A DNA stretch of 64,000 bases from Gnetum montanum (GCA_015680685.1 MNCI01009225.1:314707-378706), one strand, 5' to 3'. Positions 11,132-23,199 are shown, counted from the first letter of the stretch. Notes: a model not told the origin generated them from the letters alone. Made by a program: numbers and translations.

Positions 11132-11330
11132 AATACAGTCTTATATTAGCAAGGGTAAATGAATCACAATGTAGTTGATACCTTGCTTTGGTGAAAGGTC
11201 CATTGGCTGAGTTGTGGTGTGGCTAATTGCGTATTCTGGAGATATAATATTGGTGACTACCAAAGGTGCAGGGGCTAGGAGAAAATCAAAAAAATTGGGT
11301 CAAGATCCCCATGACTAAGAGCAAACCTCT

Positions 11331-11412
11331 AGGAGCAATAGAATGGAAAAAGAAAAGGAATAAGGAAGANTCCAGGAGCAATAGAATGGAAAAAGAAAAG
11401 GAATAAGGAAGA
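11331..11412. other. single N flanked by a 39 bp direct duplication
   Basis: The base N at 11370 separates two copies of the same 39 bp string (11331-11369 and 11374-11412). This is typical of a scaffold join where overlapping contig ends were not merged. Confidence 0.8.
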
Positions 11413-12527
11413 TGGAGAAAAAAAAGACAACTATAACGTCGATGAAATGGATGTCAAGATTGAAATGAACAAAATAAAATAGATTGCAAAAATGTTAAGG
11501 GAAAGAATGTAACTGGTGCACCAAATAGGAATGCTAGTGGGTCCCCCCCAAAGTAGGCTCATGCCCTTAATGCCTTGACAAACCCACATTCAAAGAGTCC
11601 ATAGGCTCTGGGAATGTCATTTGAAACAAGAGTTAAATTCTTAACCACAAGAATTTACCACAAAGAAAACGATGTAGCAACCAAAATATACACTGATGAT
11701 ACAACTAGTAATGAGGTGAACAATGGAGAAAGAATGATGTAAATAAGAGAATGGAATGGAGTCTCAAGAACAAGGTGGTGTACAACCTCTTGTGTATTTA
11801 ATGATTAATGTGACTTAGTAGATCCCATTCCAAGTCTGGCCTCAAACAAACCACATCTAGTGACTTCACATTAATGCATTTAGCCAATCCATCCACTTGA
11901 AGTAATAAGAATGCATTGCTCAAAGAGCCACCACCATTCCGACAAAACAAGGAAGGAAAAAGTAGGAAGCAAGGAAGGGCCTTGGTTAGAGGGAACATGT
12001 TTTTTTTCAGTTCCATAACTAGTGCTTGTAGCCCAAATGATTATTTCATCTAAGGGGTGTACTTTGGATTCTCACTATTTTTTTTGTGATAACCACACCA
12101 TGCAAAGACTTATTATTTTTATTTTTATTCACTTAGCTTCCCAATAATTGGGTAACATCGAAACGGTAAGAAAACTCAAGAAGAAAACATCCAAGCACCC
12201 AAGAGAATGGCCAACACAAAAGCATCAAGTTCCCTTGAAGCCACACCCTTTTCAATCCTTGAGTCCTTCCTTAGTTTGAGAAATGTCCAATCACTAATTC
12301 TTATTATTTTGAAGAAAGGGACTATACATTTCCAAGACAAGAGAAACCATAGAAATTTATGGATGCATGGATGATGTGGAATCATTTCCTGCTATAACAA
12401 AAGAAACATACGTTAGTATCAACATCGTAACTTAAAGGTAAAAGCTAAACATTAGCAACCAATAGAAAAAAAGTTCATACCATCATGAAGAAGACTTATT
12501 AAATGACAAACTTAATAAGATGGATAC

Positions 12528-12553
12528 CACACACACACACACACACACACACA
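12528..12553. repeat. (AC)n microsatellite
   Basis: Thirteen AC units sit in the tail of element II. At the matching place element V has only a short GT run (45292-45302), so the tract expanded in this copy. Confidence 0.9.
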
Positions 12554-12762
12554 AGAAATAAAAAGATATAACGATGTTGTAGAAAAATAAGAAAAGTTAA
12601 AGAAATTGTAAAACAAAAATGTGCAAAAAAAATGTGTAAAACAAAAGGTTAAAAGAACTGAGGGCCTCAATTGATTAGCATAGGTGGCCATCTCCTTCAT
12701 GACTGAATTGAAAGGGAGAGATATGAAATAATGAGCACTTATTTGATTTTTTTTAGAAGTGT

Positions 12763-15700
12763 TCAACTTCTCCCAATTGATGTTTTTAGATTAAGGGTTG
12801 GAAGTTGGTGACGCTCATACTCTAATGTATCTATGCTTTTGTTGTGGTTGCAAGTTGTTCCTCTAGTTAGTTCCATGCATATTGGTGGGTTGCTCTCCTT
12901 ATTAGCTATCAACCACTGGGTGTTTTCTTGTTGTGTGGTTGCTACATATAGGCACCTTTGTATCTGAGTTTCCTGGGCACACCGGTTGCATACAGGAGAT
13001 GCTGAGCACTCCTGTACGTCATCACCCTCTGTATCACTGTATGTGATGCATGGAACTTTCTTCTTCTTGATCTTTCCATAAATTTTCTCCTTAGATATTT
13101 CCAAGAAAAGATCACGGATTCCTAGGCATGCGTTTATGGTACTTAGCCATGCCCTCCCCATTATAATTGGGAATTTCCCTTTGTTACTGTTGACTTCTAT
13201 CACTAGGAAATCAATTGGGTATGACCAACTACACACAGTGGTAACAATGTCCTCCACTAATCCCAATGAAATAGTGATGGACTAGTCAACTAGCTCTAGT
13301 TGAATATTGCTTTTTTTTATCAGAGGCAGGTTCCAGGCTTTATACATCTCTCGTGATATTAAGTTGACTCCGGAACCTGAGTCTAGAAGAGCTTTACGAG
13401 GTTCATTCCCAACGACTTGGAGGTAGATTAAGGGACTTCCAGGGTTAGAGAGTTTCCTGGGAAGGTGGCCCACCTTTATCCAATCAGTAACAGTATGTGT
13501 TAACATAACCATGTACTTTGAGCCCTATTGTTGATTTGAAGGGAGCTCCAAAGCCTTTCTTGATGGAGGAGTGGTCATAGACTCAACCGCTTGTGGTTGT
13601 GAGAGCTTTTTTGGACTGTTGGTTCTAAATAAGGGTCTTCTCTTTGTATGATTGTTAGAACCAGTGGGTTGAAGGTTTACAGCTCTCGTAGAATTACATT
13701 GCTGCGGTTGAGTGGGGAGTTCCCCTTGCATCATTGTAGCGGGTGGTAGTGGAACTATCGGTGTAAGAGATGCGGATGGATTCGAAGGATGGTATGCATG
13801 TGGAGTGTCTCTCCTAAGAGAGGGAGTCTTAAACTACTCCCGAACTTGGTAGTGCCATTGTGAAGTCATGTGACTGATAGAGTCACTTGGAGAAACCAGC
13901 TGCTGCACATAATAGCCATATGGATCTAGTTGCCGATAAGGGTATTATTGCCTAGGCGGTGGCATCCCCCATGACTGTGGGTATTGGCACTGTTGGTGTT
14001 GCTCAATAGCTTGTGGCGAAGTTCCACTTGGATAATACATTAAGAGTTGGTGGAACTGCCTTGGGTTACCTTGGGGATAAGGTAACCTTCAAGGTGCTTG
14101 CTGTTTGTTAAGTCTTGGGTTGAGTGCATACACCCTGGACTCTTGCAAATGTGAAATTATTGGGCAACATCCTTTAGGATGGTCATATCGATAGATCTCA
14201 CATCCACCATCATTGTCTATATCAAAGTCCACAACCTCATCGATGATAGTCATTTTCCCCTTACCCTTGTTACATGCATGGTCTGAATCTCTCCTCTTTT
14301 TCTTATCATGGTCACTACTTCGCTCCTTAGACTCCTCTACAATTTTGAGAACGATTTCGAATCTACTGTCTAAGGAGTACCACATTTGATCTACCTTAGC
14401 CAACACTTCGGTTGTCAACTTTTGAAGCAGCAAGGTTTTTCTATTCACCAACTCTTCGAGTGGTGACTCATCCTCTTCCTCACAAAATCTTACCCCCCTC
14501 TTTTGGAGGGAAGGATCACAATCATACTCTTCCACACTTTCTCTTTTCTATAGCTCTTCTTCTTCCTTAGCTATTTGCTCCAACAATCTATGAACTTCAT
14601 GGGTCCTAAGTTCAGATAATCTCCCTTGGGCATATGTCTCAACTGGTTTCATGTCTTAGCCCATCTACGAGATGGTGTAGTTGATCTTGTTGTGCGTAAC
14701 CATGGCCTAGGAAACGATGTAGCAATGCATAATATCAGCCCATGGCAGCATCCAAGGATTCATGATTACCCTGCTTCCATCCTTGGATCTGCTTAAGTAA
14801 GTTGGACACTCTGGAGTATGTTTGGTATTTATCATTAAACAGTTCTAGCATTGTACTCCACCGTCTAATGGATTCTGGTTCTAAGGACCGGTACCAACTT
14901 TCCACTTCTTTTATGAGTGTCCTAGGGAACAACTTTAACTTTTTCCACTCATTTTCAATATTTTGCAAGGCACAGGCATCTTGAAATGCTTGTAAGTGAT
15001 TTTGCAGATCAGCATTGTATCCTCCCTTGAATCGTGGGATATTATTCATGTCTAGTCTCTTGATCCGACTATCTTTCTGGTGTCTTGTAGGTATTCTAAC
15101 AGCCTCTGTAATGTTTAACATGCTCTGGGTTGCTAGTAGGGGTTCTTCGTTGTCATTTCTTTCATGGTGTCTATGATGCCTACGTGGTTCCCTACTTTCC
15201 CTTCTATTCCTTGACTCTCTAGAATGCCCTCGTCCTCACTCTTGACTCTCTCGTTGAGGGTTCTCATCTTGCTTACCCTTATTCTCATGGTTGTGCTCTT
15301 TGTGACTGCATCTTGATGTGGAAGGAGAGGGTGAATGATGCGATGAAGGGGAAGAAGAAGGGGAACCATCGCCATGACGATGTTTCATACCTTCTCTTTG
15401 ATGGTTATGGCCCCGATCGTGATGACAATCGAAATGCTTGCCCTTGTCATGTGTTTGTGTTTCCTCAGTGAACACTTGGTGTTCATGGGGGTCAGAATCA
15501 GGATTGTGAATCGTGGAGTGTAGGTTTTGATACCCCACCTCCTCACCATTGTTAGGAGGAGGAACATCATTTGATGGAGAACCTATTATAATTGATTCAC
15601 CATATCCAATTTTTCTTAGGACGTGCAGGACCCCTTTGCCCTTCAATGATGTATGGTAGCTCTCCTACCGTGAGTCCCTTAAACATTGCACCATTGTGGG

Positions 15701-16021
15701 GTGGTAATCCCTTGTGTTGTAATCACTTGTAATGTATTCAACGTATAGCTGCATCATGCCTTTCTGTGCAAGAGCACGAAGGAGCATGTTGGGGACTGCA
15801 CGATTTGGAGGTAACATTATGTTACCTTGCAAGTCTCGCCAACACAGTTGTTCATCCTGATGGAGGATAAAAGTAGAATAAGGTATATACTCATTGTGAT
15901 GAGTATATACCACTCGATACTGTTAAGGAATTGATAGTTCTTGGTTATGTATGTTATGCCACCAAATGTCTCTTGTGTAATCCCTAGGTGGTGAAGTGCT
16001 TTTACGAGAAGAAGAAGACAT
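12763..16021 (-). pseudogene. gag-protease polyprotein of element II, broken
   Basis: It starts at 16021 (MSSSS...) and reads leftward. First comes an N-terminal module with LHQDEQLCWRDLQGN and LPP (about 15680-15900), then a Ser/His/Arg-rich linker with HRHGDGSPSSSPSSHHS (about 15320-15400). The gag core follows (14735-15121; GGYN, KLKLFPRTL, ESWYRSLEPES, RWSTMLELFNDKYQTYSRV), then charged helices and a Cys/His segment YDHPKGCCPI (about 14160-14200) and a Pro/Gln-rich spacer. The retropepsin comes last, with active site LLDSGSGVNLIS (DSG at 13375-13383) and a second half IIMGRAWLSTI (about 13130-13170). Stops at about 13270 and 15660, among others, and at least one frameshift break the reading. 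Protease and gag would process and build particles; no pol follows. Confidence 0.88.
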
Positions 16022-16147
16022 TGTTACCTTGTCTGTGTGCTATTGACCGTTGTTTAAATTTTCTTCTGATTAATCCTAAGGGTTTGTTTAATCTTCCCAA
16101 TGATGTGGATGATTTCCTATGTTCTACTTAACGCACAAACAACTTAG

Positions 16148-16165
16148 TCCCTGGAAACATCGCCA
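16148..16165 (-). other. primer binding site of element II
   Basis: The minus strand reads TGGCGATGTTTCCAGGGA, one base inside the 5' LTR. It fits the complement of a plant tRNA-Asp 3' end with five differences. Confidence 0.75.
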
Positions 16166-16166
16166 A

Positions 16167-16973
16167 TGATGAGTGGCGAGGTACCCCTACACTCAACCAT
16201 ACGAATACGAGCATTTCACATGTGATCTGGTCAAACTCCGCGGACTAAGTGCCTACACGCATTATGGAACACCTAAGGTTAATCAATTGTTGTCCTCCCA
16301 AGCTTACTTGTATTTGTCATGGTTGTATGGTTAAGTAAGCTTGAGGCATGTGATTTTTATATCTTTTATGTTTTTATTTCCTATGCTAAGAGAGGAAAGG
16401 GGTGAAGAGACTAAGTAACTAACTTTAACTAACTAAGCCTTAATCATCCAAGCATTAATATCCATTCCCACCTGCTGTTTCACACCCTGAACCAATGCAA
16501 CACTACTGGGATTACCAAACGCTATTCGTTACTGGGATTACCAAGCGTAATGCATGTGCTCGAAGTGGTCATACTGAATGCACTTAACTATGAGAGTTGA
16601 GGGTTGAGAGAGATTAAGTCCTTAAGAAAGCATTCAAACAATTAACAATAATTAAAATCCTATTTAGCTTAGTCCATGCACTACAAGGTTTATCCAAAAT
16701 TTTGTCTTTATTTTTGTACACAATTATGTGCTCAGGTACAGAATTGCTCGAATAAATATCGGTTCACTTTGGGACTCCTACTATCGGCACATGGAAATGA
16801 TTCTATCTCTGGAATGGAAAATGGAAAGAGTTTGGCTGAGGTCTAGATCTAGATGGAGAAACAAAGGAGAGCCTCCTCTTATTTATAGAACTGGTGACAG
16901 GCTACGATATCACGTACGTGATATCGTAGGGAAGGACACGATATTGCGGCCCATGCGATACCACGTCCCATCA
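16167..16973 (-). repeat. 5' LTR of element II (807 bp)
   Basis: Plus-strand ends are TGATGAGTGG and CCCATCA. A TATA box on the minus strand (CTATAAATAAG, 16878-16888) marks the start of transcription about 90 bp from the outer end. Between it and the end lies the GATATC palindrome array. Confidence 0.92.
16902..16929. promoter_or_regulatory. 28 bp perfect palindrome in the LTR U3
   Basis: The sequence is its own reverse complement over 28 bases, with the centre CACGTACGTG and arms carrying GATATC. It lies just upstream of the LTR TATA box (minus strand). ACGT-centred sites are bound by plant bZIP and bHLH factors (general knowledge); a role as an enhancer here is inference. Confidence 0.6.
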
Positions 16974-17620
16974 ATATCCAAAGTAAGAAAGTAGTCAGTA
17001 TTAGAAAACATAACCAAAGAGAGAAATCATGACAATTCATATATTCATAATGATCATATAATAAGCTAAAAGGTTATCAAGTGATTCATAAGAGAAAGAA
17101 GTGAAGAAGAATGAAGTTTCTTAAATAGGATAAGAAGATCTAAGGTAAGACATTCATAACCTAGTCTAGTTTCCTAAATAGGAAGAGAAGACCATTTGAA
17201 AGGTTACAATGAAAAGAAGAAGATGACTATGAAGAAGGGATAAGTTATGATTGAGGTAGCAATTTGTAACAGGTCAAGCTGTGGATCTCTGAGGAGAGCC
17301 CAAGAAGGCCCACCCTACGTAAGACTAACCAATCAAGAAAATTCCCACTAGACATATTATAAGTAATAGGTAAAGATAGGCATCGTAAAGATGTAGCTAA
17401 AGAAAAAAAGAACTAAAAAAAAGGAAAAGTCATTTCAAAAAATAGATTTGTAACAAGACTAGAAGACATGAAGAATGACTATAGAATATGGACAATATGA
17501 TTACAAAATATGTATAATGATGAATTATCTAATCAACAAGTTATGTATTAATTTTTCTCATGACTAAAAGATCCTTGTTTAATTAGAGTTGTGCAAGAGA
17601 TGTAAAACTAAACTTTAACA
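16974..17620 (+). repeat. right part of LTR1 of element G
   Basis: From about 17015 onward this matches 20620-21020 plus 21820-22004 (the right LTR with solo LTR III removed), including the stretches TTCATAATGATCAT, TTAGAGTT and ACTTTAACA. It ends at CA directly before the primer site. Confidence 0.75.
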
Positions 17621-17631
17621 TGGTATCAGAG
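17621..17631 (+). other. tRNA-iMet primer binding site of element G
   Basis: TGGTATCAGAG directly follows the LTR end. It is the standard start of the plant initiator-Met primer site. Confidence 0.8.
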
Positions 17632-20614
17632 TAAGAAGTTAAATGTTGATTATGAGGAAAAGTAATTAAGGAGAAAATATAACTAGAAATACTGAAATCA
17701 AAAGTGAAATGTGTTAAGAAATCACAATGATTCATAAACAAAGGACAATTATATGAAATAGTTATATGAAAATAGTTAATTAATTGGATACTATATATGG
17801 AGGTAGAAGTATAAGAAACAAAAACATGGATTCATATATTGTTGACCATAAGAGAGCAAAAAGGTCAGGATACAATAGAAGGGCAGAATAAAACTGTTAA
17901 GTAAGTTCATGAACAAATGAAGCTCCTAAAGATAGCCTTAGAAAGAATGTTGGAGTCTCCTATGATGTTAGTAGTTCATAAGAATGACACTGAACATCAT
18001 TTTGCTCCTAGAACATCATATGAAGCATATTATATACATGCTCCTACAAATGGAAGACAAGTTAAATGAGTTTCTATGTTATTTGAAGATAATAGGGGAT
18101 CTTAGAAGAGGATATGTGGATAAACAAAGATAAGACAATAATAACAGAGGACAAAGATACGACCTTACAACTAAAATCAAATATCTAGAAATAATCCCCA
18201 ATATCCTAACCTCCAAACGACCAATTATTCAAAATCCTATCACCAAAAATTACATGATACTAAGCCCATTCTTTGCAATGTATGAAAGAAATAAGCTAAG
18301 TCATTATAAGACTTAACGTAAAATTTGTAAGATCATGCAATACAAAGAGAATAAATAAAGGGGATATTTTTGAAATAATGTTTAACACTATAAATGATTA
18401 CTTAAGTAGTAATTTCCTTATCAATAACATGAGAAATCATAAATACCATAAACAAAGATAAAAAATCTCCAAAATTGCAATTAAGAAGAAAGAGTTGAGC
18501 ACAATTTCATAGCAAGTATTTAAATGCATTTAGATCAATGGTTTCCTACATATTCTGTTGAATATTTTCATTCAAAAGCTGTACAAAATCCATTTGTACT
18601 AGTCTTTGAGCACCAATATTAAGAACAATATGAGTTCAGAGAAGATGATCAACTATGATGCAGTTTTAGTCAATAAGGAAGTCTTTGTCATGCCAAATAT
18701 AAGTAATGTTTAGGGAAATCTTGAGCTAAAATGCATAATCACTTACAACTCAAATTTCCTACAATAGAGACTAGAATCAATAATATTCAAAAAATTGAAG
18801 GTAGTTGACATGGATGAATACAAACAATTTGAGCTTTCTATGTAAGAATTGATGACTGGTGAAGAAATGAATTAGTCATTGTAGACATATTCCAATGAAA
18901 TAATGGAAATTTTTTATTGGGATAAGTGTGTTCATGTGCTAATCTCTAAATAGATCATTCGTTTTATTACTAATAAATAAAATGTTTATTTTTTATTTAT
19001 GGATACTCATTCAATTGATTGTGAAGCCCTAGTGCCTACAGCCCTGGGTAAATATAGACCTCCTAGCAGAACCTATTAATTCCATATGTAAAATTTATAA
19101 TGCATGGATAAAATGTACTGATTATCATACTGTAGTCTAATGGGGTACCATTATGATCTTGTATTATAGTTAAGTTTGGGACTTAAAATATGCAGTAGCA
19201 AGAATCATAGTGCACAATTTCCATTGTGCACTTATGAAGGCGAAAGAGGGCACAAGTAGAAAATTTGGCTTTGGAAAACTTCTTACACTATTGGCATAAA
19301 GATTCTACATAGAAGTTCTTACTCTATTATTAGCATGCATTGTCATGCACGTTCTATTAAGAGAAAGTAAGATTCTGAACTTCACCAACATGAATTAAAT
19401 AATATTTAAGGAAATAACAATCATAACCTTGAAGGAATGAGCTAGTCAAGAATCAACTAACATTAGGGTATCAACATGAAGATCATTCAAGGGCACCTTG
19501 ACACTTACTCTTGAAGATGAGGGTATACAAAGAAGTAAAGTAACCTATCAATTATGTAGAAGTCTACATTAGGTAAAGAAAAGATCATAGGTGATGAGTT
19601 CTTATCTATCCCTCCTCCTAATTACTATGATATTGTAGATATTAATTTGTACATAGGTTTTCCACTTTTAAATGCTATTGCTTTAGTTGGTCATTACCAA
19701 TTGATAAACATGACTAAAGCATCACATAATCTAAGGGCCTATGTCAACTTAATGAAAACTAGTGTCTATAAATTATTAAGAGTACAAAATTATTTACTCT
19801 ACATACAAATTCCTTATTCATATGAAGATAAGCATAATAAGAAATTTTGGAAAGAATCAATTAAAGACTACAGCAAGGATGTTGATGAACAATTAAAAGA
19901 AAAGTTCAATATAATTAGACACCAAGAGGGAAAACACATTGAATGGAAATGAATTTGTGAGAGCTACAATAAATATTTATGTTAAATTTGTGATTCATTA
20001 TGCAACATTCAAGCAATTAGCAAAAAATTAAAAAAAATGAAATTTTAGTGGCTCTCAAGAATTTTTCATTAATAGAGAAGGAGAAGGAAGACTGAGAAAC
20101 TATTTTGCAAACATCAATTAGTAAATATGAAAAAATAAAATCATATTTTCATAATGGAATTGTATAAATCATATATCGAGCTTGAATTACAACTACTAGA
20201 TCAAGAACTGAGTCAAATAGCTCTTTTTACAAAGGAGAAGGAAAAGGAAATTACAAAGATTATGAAAGAGTATTTACTAGAGAAAGAAGAATTAAAGGAT
20301 AAAGCTTGTAAGCTAAAGTAAGAAGTTAAACATCTTCATGCAACCAACTAAGAATTAGTGATAAAGCATTAGAGACTCCAAGTTAACATCCAAGAAGGTA
20401 AGGAGAGGATGCATGTTGTAAACTCAATAGTAGAGGCATACAAACCATAGTTCATCTCGAAAGAAGAAGTGAAGGCTCACAAGGAAAAATTGGAAGATCT
20501 ACAAAAGAAAATGAAAGCACTTAAGAAATCAATGAAGTAGCAATAGTAAGATAGACTATCCTTAGAAGATGTACTGGAAGTTGAAGTGCTTTCTCCTTCC
20601 ACTATTGACTTAGC
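17632..20614 (+). pseudogene. element G internal region, decayed unknown coding
   Basis: Short open stretches in shifting frames cover this region. The longest runs from 19647 to 19952 (101 codons, with KASHNLRAYVNLMK and YSYEDKHNKKFW). It has no recognised domain; Lys/Glu content is high. From about 20150 to 20540 one frame, broken by a few stops, encodes a strongly charged helical stretch (KEKEKEITKIMKEYLLEKEE, LEDLQKKMKALKKSMK) with heptad-like spacing, so a coiled coil is likely. No RT, integrase or protease motif was found in any frame I read. It may be a highly diverged gag, or a gene carried by a non-autonomous element. Confidence 0.5.
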
Positions 20615-22004
20615 ATCTAATTAAAGAGAGGAATCATTACAATTCATAGATTCATAATGATCATCTAAGAAGCTAAAAGTTATCAAGAGATTTGCAAGAG
20701 AAAGAATCCAGTTTTCTAAATAGGACAAGAAGATCCAAGGTGAGCCATTCATAATTTGCTCTAGTTTCCTAAATAGGAAGAGAAGACCATCCACAAAGTT
20801 ATGGTGGAAAGAAGAAGGTCACTCCAAAGACATGATAGGTTATGATTGAGGTAGTAGTCCATAATAGGTCAAGCTATGAATCTTTGAGGAGCCTAAGAAG
20901 GCCTAGACCACATAAAAATGACGAATTGAAAAAATTCCCACCAAACCTATCATAAGAAATAGGCAAAGGTAGGCATTGTAAGGATGTAGCCAAAGAAAGA
21001 AAGAAATAAAATAAGAATTCCTTATTGATGAGTGGCGAGGTACCCCTACACTCAACCATACGAATACAAGCATTTCACGCACGATCCGGTCAAACTCCAA
21101 GGACTAAGTGCTTATGCACCTTAATGGAACACTTAGGATTAATCAATCGTTGTCTTCCCAAACTTACTTGTATTGTCACGGTTGTATGGTTAAGTAAGCT
21201 TGAGGTATATGATTTTTATAGCTTTTTTATTTTTTATGTCTTCTACTAATAAAGGAGAGGGAGAGAGAACTAAGTGGCTAACTTACATGAACTATTCATT
21301 AACTAGTTTCTAAATGTCCCTAACACCAGTATCCATTCCCACTTGTCGTACACATCCTAAACCAATGCAATGCTGTTGGAGTTACCAAACGCTAATCATT
21401 ATTGGGTTACCAAGCGCTACACGCATGTTTGAAACAGTCATACTAAGTGTATTTAACTAAGGGGGTTGAAGGTTGAGAGAGATATTAATTAACTAGGAAA
21501 TCATTAAAAAATCATTAATTACTAATTAGCTTAATCTGTATGCTACAAGGTTTATCATAAAGTTCATCTTAATTTCTGTACACAAAATTATGCTCAGGTA
21601 CAAATTGCTCGAATAAAGATCCATTCACTCTATGACTCCTACTACGGGCACACAAAAATAATTCCAACTTTGGAATGACAAAACTACAAGATTTTGGCTA
21701 AGGGTCTAAATATAATTGTGTTGGAGCCAAGGGTGCCACCTCTTATTTATAGAAGATGAGGCAGGACATGATATCACATATGCGATATCACATGCATGAT
21801 ATCGCGGTTCATCACTTATGAAGAAAATATTCATAACAAGATTGGAAGACAACATAAATGACTGTAAAATGTGGATAATATGATTATGAAATATGTATAT
21901 TGATGAATTTTTTAATTTACAAGTTATGTTTTAAGTTTTTTCATAACCTAAATGATCCTTGTATAATTAGAGTTATTCAAGAGACATAAAATTAGACTTT
22001 AACA
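20615..22004 (+). repeat. right LTR of element G, interrupted
   Basis: The left piece is about 20615-21025 and the right piece 21820-22004. Between them is solo LTR III plus one copy of its CTTAT target duplication. The two pieces together match 17015-17620. The LTR ends TTTAACA. Its 5' boundary is not marked by a clear TG. Confidence 0.7.
21026..21814 (-). repeat. Solo LTR III (789 bp) with CTTAT target duplication
   Basis: An LTR of the element II/V family bounded by TGATGAGTGG and TTCATCA, with perfect 5 bp duplications CTTAT at 21021-21025 and 21815-21819. On the minus strand it keeps the TATA box (21742-21752) and part of the GATATC array (about 21768-21808). A lone LTR with intact target duplication is the footprint of LTR-LTR recombination that removed the rest of an element. 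Confidence 0.93.
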
Positions 22005-22255
22005 CAAAACTTCAACCTTCAGAAAAGAACCTTCTCTCTACTTGATTGAGCAACAAAAATTGACAAAAATCTAATGATACAAGGCCCTTTATATAGGAAT
22101 GAACTAGTTATAAAATTATGGAAAAAATTCCAACCACCTTAGGACTAAATTCGTTTAACAATGGCTATTATCAATCATTATAATTAGAGAATACAAATAA
22201 CAATTAGAAACATGGCTAAAAGAATGAGTCATAGTTGTTGTCAAGGGTTGTCAGG
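22005..22255 (-). repeat. right piece of the interrupted solo LTR (family F)
   Basis: It matches the right half of the LTR at 33457-33860, including AAGGCCCTTTATATAGGAAT, which on the minus strand gives the TATA box CCTATATAAAGG (about 22088-22099). With 9464-9661 it forms one LTR. Confidence 0.65.
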
Positions 22256-23199
22256 TCAACCACTTTTTTTTTGTAGTTGAGCAATTAGGAGATTGTTGTG
22301 GACTATTACATTCGAATTCAAGTGATCCAAATAATGGGTTAAACATGAAAAGGCTTACAAGGATATCATTTCAACCACTTGTTTGCCTTAGTTGAGAAAT
22401 TACATGATTGATCCAAGATGGCAAAAGTACTAATTTTGTGGGCCAATACCCATGATATTACATTGCTTTTTCTATCCTCTCTTCTTTTCTTTCCTATTTT
22501 TTTTCTACTTCTTTTTTTCATGAGAAGAGGGGTTTTGATATTTTGTGAGGGTTATGGGGATAATTGGTGGGTTGGATCACTACCTAGAGTCTTTAACTTA
22601 GATGATGAAAAAATTCATCCCTCATGACATGGCATGCATAGGTTGCAATATTGCAAACTTGTTTTGATCATAATAGCTAGGTAGCACATGTACCTTGGCC
22701 TAATCACACTAATTAGACCCATTCTATGATCACAAGGATCCTCAATGGCACATCCTTTTCTTCCAGTGATTAAGCATTCTTTTAGGAAATCTAGAGATCA
22801 TACCCTAAGATGTGAACCCATCACCTATCCATATTTCTAGTAGTGTTAGCTTTAATAGCTCGCAGTGTGAGTCCAAGCTCCTTGTTGAATTTGAGCCTAG
22901 TTCACCAGTGATAGATAGAAAAAAATGGATGGATAAATTTTTGCGATGTGGACATTCCATCAATCAAGTCTCCACATTAGACCCATTCAATACTCCTACA
23001 TCATCATCACATCTGTAACTCACCCATTCACCATTGGTTTGTTGGGTGAGCATTCATAAAGCACATTAATTTATTTTTCCATTCACACAAAAACATGCTA
23101 AATTGAAGGAAAAAATCATACATGATTAAAAATATAAAGAGTACAAACTAAACATACAAACTTTATTAGGACACATGGGAAAAATAGAAAAATAGAAAA
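22256..23199. other. unassigned AT-rich intron sequence
   Basis: There are T-rich stretches around 22470-22530 and short chance frames only. I see no recognisable gene or repeat boundary. The last 150 bp may belong to the 3' untranslated part of the Gypsy fragment that follows. Confidence 0.4.

Larger units (their letters stand above)
11132..12762 (-). other. non-coding tail of element II
   Basis: This holds no pol domain. Blocks are shared with the tails of elements V and VII, including the GGGGAGGACCCACT type block (11536-11555 in reverse), a GCTACAAGCATTGG block (about 12020-12040 in reverse) and a GCATGGTGTGGTT block (about 12090-12105 in reverse). An (AC)13 microsatellite lies at 12528-12553. 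Confidence 0.7.
9949..16973 (-). mobile_element. Element II: complete gag-protease LTR element
   Basis: A complete 7025 bp insertion on the minus strand with LTRs at both ends (9949-10750 and 16167-16973, closely similar by eye) and a perfect 5 bp target duplication ATATC (9944-9948 and 16974-16978). On the minus strand the order is: 5' LTR, tRNA-Asp-like primer site, gag with a distinctive N-terminal module, retropepsin-like protease, about 2 kb without pol, purine tract CATGGGGGTA, 3' LTR. No RT, RNase H or integrase is present. This is the layout described for non-autonomous gag-carrying terminal-repeat retrotransposons (TR-GAG type). It must have borrowed RT and integrase from a helper. 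Confidence 0.92.
9662..22004 (+). mobile_element. unclassified LTR element G with nested insertions
   Basis: This element is delimited by comparison with the uninterrupted family F LTR at 33.5 kb, and runs from TGTTA (9662) to TTTAACA (22004). Its left LTR is interrupted by element II and continues at 16974-17620. A tRNA-iMet type primer site follows at 17621. About 3 kb of internal sequence follows with no reverse transcriptase, protease, RNase H or integrase motif that I can see, and then a right LTR from about 20615, itself interrupted by solo LTR III. After removing nested insertions it would be about 4.5 kb. It is a non-autonomous LTR element of unknown helper. Confidence 0.6.

Noticed and set aside
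12512-12766. 84-codon minus frame with a Val-Cys run
   Set aside because: It spans the (AC)n microsatellite in the non-coding tail of element II and is not shared with element V.
14802-14984. Plus-strand frame and its counterpart at 42895-43077 on the minus strand
   Set aside because: These are antisense shadows of the gag cores of elements II and V; they look conserved only because gag is.
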